A DNA stretch of 64,000 nucleotides from Desulfovibrio psychrotolerans. Its GTDB lineage: Bacteria > Desulfobacterota > Desulfovibrionia > Desulfovibrionales > Desulfovibrionaceae. Position 1 is the first letter of the stretch, and every line of letters starts with the position of its first letter. The notes below the pieces were generated by a model, which was not told where the DNA came from, did no database searches, and saw only the letters and a program-made list of their open reading frames with translations. Positions 19,615-26,772 of this stretch are shown here, piece after piece. Both the position numbers and the translations under genes were made by a program. The stretch covers positions 186,001 through 250,000 of the forward strand of contig NZ_BLVP01000002.1 in the NCBI RefSeq assembly GCF_013340305.1, given 5' to 3'.

Positions 19615-21033
19615 TCAGTTTGGCCGGAGCGAACGCACGGTTACCACGCTGACCGCCGGATTGCGCCTTGCCTCCCATTGCTTGAGGGCTGCAAGGGTTT
19701 CCGGCAGGGGATGGCCTATGGCTATGGCCTGCCCCGTGGTAAGGGCTATGCGCTCTGCCTTTTCCAACTGGTGCACAATGCTTGGTACATCCTGTACCAC
19801 GTCAATGAAGACGCTCCGCTTGTAGGCGGTGAACCCGGCCTTCTTCGCTTCGCCGAAGAACACGGATTTGGGGTGCGTCCAGCTGTCCAGCACGAACAGA
19901 TCGCGTTCGCGCAGTTCTTCCAGCACCGCTTGCACGGCCTGTCTGTCCTGCGTGAACCGTGACCCCATGTGGTTGTTGATACCCACCGCATACGGAACCA
20001 TTTTCAGGTTTTCCGCAATGATGGTGTGTATCTGGTCCGGTGTCATGCGCACGAACACTGTTCCCGGTCCGGGGCGTACCTCTGGGTAGCCGATCGGCTC
20101 CATGGGCTGATGGAGGATGATCTCCTCGCCACGTTGCCTGCCTATTTCCGCCACCAGCTTGGCGTTTGTGGAACGCGGCCAGATGGCGAAGGTGACAGGG
20201 TAGGAGAGCGAGGCCAGTTTGCGGGCGGCGTTCACGCTTTCGCCAAGGTCGTCAATGACGATGGCGAGACGTCCGGTTCCTTCCGGGGTCGGGCGTGGGT
20301 CTGGTCTGGGTCTTGTTGCCGGAGTTGCACCGGATTCAGCGGACGGAGGTTCCCCGGAATCCGGTGTTGTGGAAATATCTGTTTCCGCCCCCTGTGTATA
20401 CGGGGGAGCGGGGGATGCTGCAAGGGTCAGTTCGTGGGTGGAGGCACCGTTGACCGATATGGTGAAGCTCTCCGGACCGGTGGGCGTGAACGTGGCGTTG
20501 CCCACCCATGCGGCAAGCGAGTTTGCTATGGCTGCGGTCACCTTTTCCGGTTCCGTGCTGTAGAGGCGCATGCGCTGGAAGTGATACTCCTGTCCGTTGT
20601 GGAAGCGGGTTTCCACCTCTTCCAGAAGCACGGCGGAACGGTGCAGGGCAAGACCTGCGAATGCCTGCAGGAGGGCGAAATCTATCTTCTTTACGCTTTC
20701 TTCCAGCGGTCCGCCCAGTGTTTCCTCATAGGGCAGGGAGGTGGGGTCCACGCGCCCGCGCAGCGAACCTGCCGCCGTGCTCTCAGCTGCTTCGGTTGCA
20801 TTGAGGGCGGTTGTTGGCGCAGGCGATTGCATGCAGCGCACAATGCCCAGCAGGAGAAGAACGCAGAGCACGCCCGCAAGGAAGGGGAGTGCCCACCGCG
20901 GCAGCGCGTTTTGCAGGCGTGACAGGGAGGACCGGAGGCGTGCGGATGCCTGCGCGAGCAGGGCAGCCTTGCCTTTGGCATCTCCGCTGGCGGGGCCGTG
21001 TGTATTTTCTGGTTTTGGGGAGTGGGTCATCAT
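19615..21033 (-). CDS. Divergent polysaccharide deacetylase (YibQ/DUF610-like), membrane-anchored
   Basis: A 472-aa protein with one N-terminal membrane segment (about residues 46-66), a Ser/Thr/Pro-rich periplasmic linker, and a C-terminal divergent polysaccharide deacetylase domain. That domain begins with [12 protein letters not shown] and carries HQPMEP and [11 protein letters not shown] motifs. The family is usually found next to envC and ctp genes, exactly as here, and is thought to act on envelope glycans. No catalytic activity is proven for most members. A hairpin separates it from ctpA upstream. Confidence 0.85.
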   Translation of the reverse strand: MMTHSPKPENTHGPASGDAKGKAALLAQASARLRSSLSRLQNALPRWALPFLAGVLCVLLLLGIVRCMQSPAPTTALNATEAAESTAAGSLRGRVDPTSLPYEETLGGPLEESVKKIDFALLQAFAGLALHRSAVLLEEVETRFHNGQEYHFQRMRLYSTEPEKVTAAIANSLAAWVGNATFTPTGPESFTISVNGASTHELTLAASPAPPYTQGAETDISTTPDSGEPPSAESGATPATRPRPDPRPTPEGTGRLAIVIDDLGESVNAARKLASLSYPVTFAIWPRSTNAKLVAEIGRQRGEEIILHQPMEPIGYPEVRPGPGTVFVRMTPDQIHTIIAENLKMVPYAVGINNHMGSRFTQDRQAVQAVLEELRERDLFVLDSWTHPKSVFFGEAKKAGFTAYKRSVFIDVVQDVPSIVHQLEKAERIALTTGQAIAIGHPLPETLAALKQWEARRNPAVSVVTVRSLRPN

Positions 21034-21071
21034 GGAGCGTGCTGCAGCGATGGCGGGGGGCGTTGCAAACC

Positions 21072-21095
21072 GGGGGCGCGGATTTCCGCGCCCCC
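21072..21095 (-). terminator. GC-rich hairpin between ctpA and the deacetylase gene
   Basis: A perfect 10-bp stem (21072-21081 with 21086-21095, loop ATTT) just after the ctpA stop. The T-tract is weak, so partial termination or message processing within the operon is more likely than full termination. Confidence 0.45.
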
Positions 21096-21104
21096 GTGGT
21101 TATT

Positions 21105-22397
21105 CTAGTGGATGCTCTGTATTCTGGGCAGGGAGTGCACCAGTTGCAGCGCCATGCGCAGCTGGTTGTCGCGGTCCAGCGCCTCCTGCACTTCCTGCGT
21201 GCGCTTGAAGTCGCCCTTGGGAGCAACGCCGGTCTTGTCTGCCGGGTTGTCCAGATGCCGGTCAAGATCCTTTTCGCGCATGGTGCGGCGCGGTTTCTTT
21301 TCCGTTTCTTCAGCGGGCATCTCAAAGGGCAGGAGGATGTCCGGCTGGATGCCTTCTGCCTGAATGGAGGTGCCGTTGGGCGTGTAGTAGTGCGCGATAG
21401 TCAGCTTGACCGCGCCGCCGTCGCTGAGGGGGATGATGTTTTGCACGGACCCCTTGCCGAAGCTGCGTTCGCCCACCAGAAGCGCCCGCTTGTGGTCGCG
21501 CAGGGCACCGGCCACGATTTCCGAGGCGGAGGCGGAGCCTGCGTTGATGAGCACGACCATGGGAGCCGTGATGTCTGAGCTTTGGGTGCGTGCGGTGAAT
21601 TCGCGGCTTTCCTTGCCGCGTCCGCGGATGGACACCACAGTGCCCTGACCGAGGAAGGCATCTGCAACGCTGACGGACTGGTCCAGAAGACCGCCGGGGT
21701 TGTCGCGCATATCCAGAACGATGCCCTTAAGCTCGTTTTGCTTGGAGTATTCCGCTATCTTTTCGTACAGTTCATCGGTTGTGCGTTCTGAGAAGCGCAT
21801 GAGACGGACCCACAGGAAACCGTCATCCAGCAGTCGCGTCTTCACGCTGATGAGCGGGATGATGTCGCGCGTGATGGTCATTTCCTTGGGTTCGTTGGCA
21901 TTTTTGGGCAGGACGGTCAGCGTGACCTTGGATCCCTTGGGGCCTTTGATAAGCGAAACCGCCTTGCTCAGGGACATCTCCTGCGTGGGAGCGCCGCCCA
22001 CTTCAAGGATAAGGTCGCCGCTTTTCAGCCCGGCTTTCCATGCGGGGGTGTCTTCAATGGGGGCCACCACCTTGAGAATACCGTTTTCATCCTGCGTTAT
22101 TTCTATGCCTATGCCGAAGAATTCACCGGAGGTGGTCTCCTGCATGCTCTGGTATTCGGTGGGGTCCATGAACGAGGAGTGCGGGTCAAGGGATTGCAGC
22201 ATGCCCTGAATGGCACCGTCTATGATGTCCTTGCGGCTGACTTCATTGACATAATAGCGTTCAACCATGTCCAGAACCTGACTGAAGCGCTTCAGGGAGT
22301 CGAACTTGTTCTGATCGCCGGTAGCAAGGCCGGGAGCCGTGGAAAAAGCGAGTATTGCAAGGGCCGCCGCCGAGGCGACCCACATGGATATACGCAT
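21105..22397 (-). CDS. ctpA: C-terminal processing peptidase (S41), periplasmic
   Basis: A 430-aa secreted serine protease that trims periplasmic or envelope proteins. Signal peptide at residues 1-25, a PDZ domain around 85-170 (GIGIEI through GDLILEVGG), then the S41 core. The nucleophile Ser lies in NAGSASASE and the general-base Lys in GERSFGKGSVQ. The start ATG 22397 has GGAGG 8 nt upstream. It lies 29 bp after envC, a classic pairing because EnvC-type activators and Ctp proteases both act in cell-wall remodelling. Confidence 0.93.
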   Translation of the reverse strand: MRISMWVASAAALAILAFSTAPGLATGDQNKFDSLKRFSQVLDMVERYYVNEVSRKDIIDGAIQGMLQSLDPHSSFMDPTEYQSMQETTSGEFFGIGIEITQDENGILKVVAPIEDTPAWKAGLKSGDLILEVGGAPTQEMSLSKAVSLIKGPKGSKVTLTVLPKNANEPKEMTITRDIIPLISVKTRLLDDGFLWVRLMRFSERTTDELYEKIAEYSKQNELKGIVLDMRDNPGGLLDQSVSVADAFLGQGTVVSIRGRGKESREFTARTQSSDITAPMVVLINAGSASASEIVAGALRDHKRALLVGERSFGKGSVQNIIPLSDGGAVKLTIAHYYTPNGTSIQAEGIQPDILLPFEMPAEETEKKPRRTMREKDLDRHLDNPADKTGVAPKGDFKRTQEVQEALDRDNQLRMALQLVHSLPRIQSIH

Positions 22398-22426
22398 TAC
22401 AGATCCTCCGAGAGACCGTATTGTAC

Positions 22427-23590
22427 CTAATTCGAAGCTGTTAGCCACGGCTCAGGGTTAATGGCTTTTTGATGAAAACGCAATTCGAAATACAGGCCCG
22501 GGCCTTCTACACGGGGGAAGTGTCCCGCCGTGCCGAGCTTCTGTCCTCTGGTTACATTCTGCCCCACGCCCAATCCGCTTTCGGACAGGAAGGCGTAGAG
22601 GGTATAGTAGGCTGAGTCATGCATGACGATGACCACCCTGCCGAAGCCACGCAGCACATCGTTATGCACCACCTTGCCGGAGGCAACGGAGCGGACCTCT
22701 GTGCCCTGCGAAAGGGCAAGGGCCATGCCCCGGTTGGGCGGGTTGGCGTTTGGCGCGAACTTGTGTGCCAGCCTGCCTCTGGCGGGCCAGGGCAGTTTGC
22801 CCTTCATCTTGGCGAATTCGCCTTCCGGGCCGCCTGTTTCCTCCATGCGGTAGTTCAGGTCCTTGATGACGTCGAGCACGTTTTTAAGCGTGGCTTCCGC
22901 GTCTTCCTTTTCCTTGCGCACGGCCTGCAATTTGCTGTTGTGCTGCAGCCTGTCGCGCAGGAGCCTGTCTTTGGTCTTATTGACAGCGGCCAGACGCTCG
23001 CGGGCACTGCGGGCAAGTTCTTCCTGCGTTTTCAGGGCCTTGGCGATGCTCTTTTCCTGTTCCGCAATGGCCCGGTTTTTTTCGTCTATGGCGGCGTATA
23101 TTCTGCCCGACCATTCGAACTGGCGGTCGGCCTCGTGCCAGTCCGGGACGTTGCCGCCACGTCCGGCCTGACTCTGCATGTACAGGGGCCACATGGCATC
23201 GAGCAGTTCACGCAGTTCCTGCTCTGTTTTCCGGCGCTGGGCCAGTACCTGCCCGTGTTCTTTTTCTGCCGCTTCGCGCTTGCGCTCTATGGCGGCGAGG
23301 TCCGATTCCTGCTTGGCGAGATCGCGCTCAAGCTGCTTCATACGGTCTTCTGCCGCAGCAAGTTCCTTGTGCAGGGCACGTTCCTGCGCGGTGAGGGCGT
23401 TCAGCTTTTTTTCTGTCTGCTTGGCCTTATTCTGCTGCGTGGAGAGGGACTTTTCTATGGTCTCCTGCTTCTGCGCATGTGCCGTGAAGGCAGGCAGCAT
23501 GAGCATGACGGCGCAGCACAGGAGCAGCACCGTGCATACAGAGGCGGCAGGGCAGGGCAGGGACGGGTGGCGGTGGGTGTGCGTGGTCAT
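22427..23590 (-). CDS. envC: Murein hydrolase activator, EnvC-like (coiled coil plus LytM domain)
   Basis: A 387-aa exported protein: signal peptide at about 1-39, a long Lys/Glu/Gln-rich coiled coil (about 40-265) and a C-terminal LytM/M23 domain. The M23 zinc ligands are not intact: the first strand reads RGMALALSQG and the last ELRFHQ rather than H-x-H. This matches non-catalytic EnvC-type activators of amidases. The start overlaps the stop of the endonuclease gene (ATGA). It is cotranscribed with ctpA downstream. Confidence 0.88.
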   Translation of the reverse strand: MTTHTHRHPSLPCPAASVCTVLLLCCAVMLMLPAFTAHAQKQETIEKSLSTQQNKAKQTEKKLNALTAQERALHKELAAAEDRMKQLERDLAKQESDLAAIERKREAAEKEHGQVLAQRRKTEQELRELLDAMWPLYMQSQAGRGGNVPDWHEADRQFEWSGRIYAAIDEKNRAIAEQEKSIAKALKTQEELARSARERLAAVNKTKDRLLRDRLQHNSKLQAVRKEKEDAEATLKNVLDVIKDLNYRMEETGGPEGEFAKMKGKLPWPARGRLAHKFAPNANPPNRGMALALSQGTEVRSVASGKVVHNDVLRGFGRVVIVMHDSAYYTLYAFLSESGLGVGQNVTRGQKLGTAGHFPRVEGPGLYFELRFHQKAINPEPWLTASN

Positions 23591-24249
23591 GCGGTGCCGC
23601 CGTTCAGGTACGGGTTGAGCGGGCATTGTGCGCAGAGGGGGGCTGATTTGCGGCACCATTCCTTGCCCACCCGCACGATGAGGGCATGGTATTCGTTATA
23701 AAGGGGCACGTCCTGCGGCAGTACATCCATGAAATAGTCCCGCATGGTATGGTAGTCCGCATCTTCCGGCATAAGGCCGTGCCGGGTGAGAATGCGGTGG
23801 GTGTAGGCATCTGCCACAAAGGTGGGCAGCCCTGCGGCGTAAAGTGCTATGGAATCTGCTGTTTCCGGCCCTATGCCCTTGATGGCGAGCAGGGCTTCGC
23901 GCACATCTGCCGTATCTTTCTCCGCGAGGGCGGCGATATCGCCTCCGGCGTATTCCGTGAGCCAGCCTGCAAAGGTGCGCAGCCGTTTCGCCTTCATATT
24001 ATAATAGCCCGAAGGACGGATGCGCTCCGCCAGTTCGGATTCCGGCATGCCGAGGATGGCACGGGGGGAAAGGGCGTTTGCCTGTTTGAGATTGGCGATG
24101 GCGCGTTCTACGTTGCCCCAGTTGGTGTTCTGGGTGAGGATGGCCCCGACGGCGACCTCGAACGGAGACTCTGCGGGCCACCAGCGGCTGGGGCCCAGAC
24201 GGTCCAGCATGGCTTGGAACATGTTCAGGAGGAGTTGTTGGCGATTCAT
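23587..24249 (-). CDS. Endonuclease III-like DNA glycosylase
   Basis: A 220-aa HhH-GPD DNA repair protein. The helix-hairpin-helix reads IKGIGPETADS and the catalytic Asp region is VADAYTHRIL. Where classical Nth has the catalytic Lys (GVGRKTA) this protein has Glu, so it is likely monofunctional or belongs to the endonuclease III-related subfamily. The C-terminal iron-sulfur loop has three cysteines (CRKSAPLCAQC), but the fourth expected position is Leu. It is the first gene of the envC-ctpA run. Confidence 0.82.
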   Translation of the reverse strand: MNRQQLLLNMFQAMLDRLGPSRWWPAESPFEVAVGAILTQNTNWGNVERAIANLKQANALSPRAILGMPESELAERIRPSGYYNMKAKRLRTFAGWLTEYAGGDIAALAEKDTADVREALLAIKGIGPETADSIALYAAGLPTFVADAYTHRILTRHGLMPEDADYHTMRDYFMDVLPQDVPLYNEYHALIVRVGKEWCRKSAPLCAQCPLNPYLNGGTA

Positions 24250-24647
24250 TATGCCCGCATGCTAGCGTTTCCCGCAGCGTGTTGCAACTGGGGCGGTGAC
24301 GGATGTGCAATAACGCCCTGCATGCAGCTTGCCTGTAGCGGGCGGGAGTATTACCTTGCCTTGCGGAGCGGGAATGCCTATTCGCGCAGTTGCCTGAATT
24401 GAAAGTGCAACGGTGCGCAATGAAAGCTTTTTTGGTGTGCTGGTCCGTGGGATGTGTCCGGTGTGTTGTGTCCGGTGGGATGTGTCCGCAGGGAAACGTG
24501 CTGCTGCCGTTGCCCCGGGCGTGATAGGGATGCGCGCTCAGAATGGACATTCAAGGATACGCGCTCAGAATATTCGATCAGGATATTCGATCAGGAAATA
24601 CGATCAGGTTGCGTTGACGATACGTTAATTTTTGTGAGGAAACGATT
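24250..24647. promoter_or_regulatory. hgcA upstream region with clusters of short direct repeats
   Basis: 398 bp between the divergent endonuclease gene and hgcA. Around 24440-24490 there are three copies of a TGTGTCCG core. Around 24532-24608 there are two copies of GCGCTCAGAAT followed by two copies of ATTCGATCAGG and one of TACGATCAGG. These could be operator half-sites or simply slippage-prone repeats. A TTGACG at 24614-24619 is the best -35 candidate, but no good -10 follows, so I do not name a promoter. Confidence 0.45.
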
Positions 24648-26219
24648 GTGAAGCTGTTTGAACCGTTGCGCATGGCGCCACAGGCTTCTGCGCCAGACCC
24701 GGCACAGTGCTGCCCGGGCCAGACAGACCGGACAGGACAATGCTGCCAGACAGACCAGACAGATCAGACAGACCTGGCAGGCCAGTATACCCCCTCAGGC
24801 TCGTCCTGTGCGGCTGCGCCGCTTTCCGGCGGGGCACCTTGTGCATGTTCGCCGGAAGCGTGCCCGCCCGTTGGCAGTACGGTTCCCGGATGCTGTGCTG
24901 CTGAAGCAGGGCCGGATTCGCCATTTGCGCCTGTTCCTCCGGTTGCCTTTTCCGGGCGGGAGGCAGGAGGGATTGCGGCGTCTGCATTTGCTGATGCCTC
25001 CCGTGGTTCTGTTCATGATTCTGCCTTGGATTCCGCCAGTGGTGCGACCTGTGATACGGGATGCGGTTCAGCATGCGGCGAAAGTGCCAACCCTGCCGCC
25101 GAGCCGTGCTGAGGCCCACCGCCGCGACCTGAGGCCAGGTCGTACGAGCGGGCGGGCTACGCCGTGTATTCCTGCGTGGACACCTTTCTGGATACCCCTG
25201 CCGGTCCCGTACCCCGCGTGCGGACCCGGCGCGGACCGGGAGACTGGGCCGGTACTGCCCTTGCCCGTTTGGGCATAACGCGGGACAACTATGTCGTTTC
25301 GCCCGGTCTGTATGCCGTGGGCACGCCGGATGCGGCTTCTCCGGTTATTGTTACCGCCAACTACAAGCTGACGTTTGATGTGGTGCGCGAAGACCTTGCG
25401 GGGCAGCATGTCTGGCTGCTGGTGCTGGATACTCGCGGCATTAACGTGTGGTGCGCGGCGGGCAAGAATTTGTTCTCTACGGATGAGGTGGTGCGCCGCA
25501 TACGGCGTGCAGAGCTGGATAAGGTGGTATCGCACCGCAGGGTAGTGCTGCCGCAGCTTGGGGCACCGGGGGTTTCTGCCCGCGAAGTACGCCGGGCCAC
25601 GGGTTTTTCCGTGGTGTACGGTCCTGTGCGGTCGGCGGACCTGCCTGACTTTCTCGCTGCCGGACAGAAGGCTACCGAGGCCATGCGTCTGGTGGATTTT
25701 CCCCTGCGGGAGCGGGCGGTTCTTATTCCCGTGGAATTGGTGCTGCTGTGGAAGACGCTGCTGCTGGCCTTTTGCGCAGTGTTCGTGCTTTCCGGCATAG
25801 GGCCGCATGTGTTTTCGTTCACCGAAGCGGTGACGCGGCTGGGCGGATTTGCGTGGGCGACCCTGTTCGGGGTGCTGGCGGGCCATGTGGGCGTGCCGCT
25901 GCTGCTGCCGCGTATTCCCTTCCGGGCCTTTGCCGCCAAGGGGGCGGTGGCGGGCGCGTGCGTGCTGCCGCTGCTGGTGTTTGCTGTGTGGGCCGGAGCT
26001 GCCGGAGCCGCCGGAAGTGGAGGGCCGGGCCTGATGGAGTGGGTTGCGCTGGGGCTGTGGACGGTGACTATCAGCTCGTTTCTGGCCATGAATTTCAGCG
26101 GTTCCACCCCCTACGCCTCGCCCTCCGGGGTGGAGTGGGAGATGCGCCGCGCGGTGCCGCTGCAGGCGCTGGTAGTGGTGGTGTGCGCCTTTTTATGGGT
26201 CTTTGCCGCCTTTGTGTAG
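24648..26219 (+). CDS. hgcA: Mercury-methylation corrinoid protein HgcA, predicted selenoprotein (in-frame TGA at 25110-25112)
   Basis: HgcA methylates Hg(II) using a corrinoid methyl group. Read from GTG 24648 (GAGGA 7 nt upstream), the protein is 523 aa if TGA at codon 155 is Sec. Residues 1-154 form a Cys-rich, low-complexity extension (14 Cys) ending in Cys154-Sec155. Next come GPPPRPEARSYERAGY and the HgcA core: the cap-helix motif NVWCAAGK at 266-273, with Cys269 the expected cobalt ligand, then five membrane segments. A hairpin after the TGA fits a bacterial SECIS. A GTG at 25164 would restore an uninterrupted frame, but it has no ribosome site and drops the residues just before the core. 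HgcA identity is near certain; Sec is inference. A nonsense mutation or sequencing error is the alternative. Confidence 0.85.
24691..24782. repeat. CAGACAGA-type short tandem repeats in the hgcA N-terminal region
   Basis: Repeats of CAGACAGACC and CAGATCAGAC encode Thr-Asp-Gln runs (QTDQTDQTD) in the Cys-rich extension of HgcA. The frame is kept open throughout. Confidence 0.55.
25113..25142 (+). promoter_or_regulatory. Candidate bacterial SECIS element in hgcA
   Basis: Immediately after TGA 25110-25112, a perfect 6-bp stem CGACCT/AGGTCG (25125-25130 with 25137-25142) closes a 6-nt loop GAGGCC. Exactly 18 nt separate the TGA from the loop and the loop begins with G, matching the accepted bacterial SECIS pattern. 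The fdhA element in this window has the same 18-nt spacing. Confidence 0.6.
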
Positions 26220-26227
26220 GAGGATGT

Positions 26228-26518
26228 ATGCAGGGCTTCAGATATATTGAGAATGTGGTCACCATAGGCCTGGATGCGGAGAAGTGTGTGGGCTGTGGCC
26301 TGTGCACGGAGGTGTGTCCGCATCTGGTGTTTCGCATGCAGGATGGGAAGGCCGGATTTGCGGACCGCGAAGCCTGCATGGAGTGCGGGGCGTGTGCGCG
26401 CAATTGCCCTGTGGGAGCGCTTTCCGTGAACCCCGGCGTGGGGTGCGCCTCGCTGATGATTAAACGCTGGCTGCATGAAAAGGGACTGCCCGTGCGCATG
26501 GGCAACGGCTGCTGCTGA
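26228..26518 (+). CDS. hgcB: Mercury-methylation ferredoxin HgcB
   Basis: A 96-aa 2[4Fe-4S] ferredoxin required with HgcA for Hg(II) methylation; it is thought to reduce the corrinoid and pass mercury through its extra cysteines. Two C-x2-C-x2-C-x3-C motifs (Cys20-Cys30 and Cys50-Cys60) bind the clusters. The diagnostic HgcB features are all present: Cys73 in PGVGCASL and a C-terminal Cys95-Cys96 pair. The ATG is 8 bp after the hgcA stop, with GGAGG overlapping that stop, so the genes are coupled. A very strong hairpin terminator follows. Confidence 0.95.
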   Translation: MQGFRYIENVVTIGLDAEKCVGCGLCTEVCPHLVFRMQDGKAGFADREACMECGACARNCPVGALSVNPGVGCASLMIKRWLHEKGLPVRMGNGCC

Positions 26519-26662
26519 CCTGCGGGGGCGCTGTAGCACTGTCGCGTTGTCGGGCTGCCGGGCTGTCTGCGATGACGGCGGACGGCGGTGAGTTGCCGGG
26601 CATGCGTAAAGCAGGGGCTGACCGGCACACAGACTAGCGTGCCGGCGGAAAGAGAGTGTTTA

Positions 26663-26724
26663 GGGCGGTATGCCCATGCTCTGTTGAGACTTTTTTCAAC
26701 AGGGTATGGGCATACCGCCCTTTT
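26663..26724 (+). terminator. Long hairpin terminator between hgcB and hrpB
   Basis: A perfect 15-bp stem (26663-26677 with 26706-26720) extends inward with few mismatches to about 25 bp around a T-rich loop, then TTTT. It ends hgcAB and lies beyond the convergent hrpB stop. Confidence 0.85.
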
Positions 26725-26772
26725 GTTTGGCGTGCGTTTGTTCGCTGCCTTTCAGCAGGGTGTTCTCTGCTG

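Noticed and set aside
24532-24608. Possible CRISPR-like repeats
   Set aside because: Units are only 10-13 bp, directly abutting and without spacers.
24658-25278. 206-aa frame overlapping the hgcA N-terminus in another frame
   Set aside because: Arg-rich shadow of the repeat region; no ribosome site, no domain.
25164-26219. HgcA starting at GTG 25164 as a shorter ordinary protein
   Set aside because: No Shine-Dalgarno before it, and it drops in-frame residues (YERAGY region) that look like the normal HgcA lead-in. Kept as the fallback if the TGA is a real stop.
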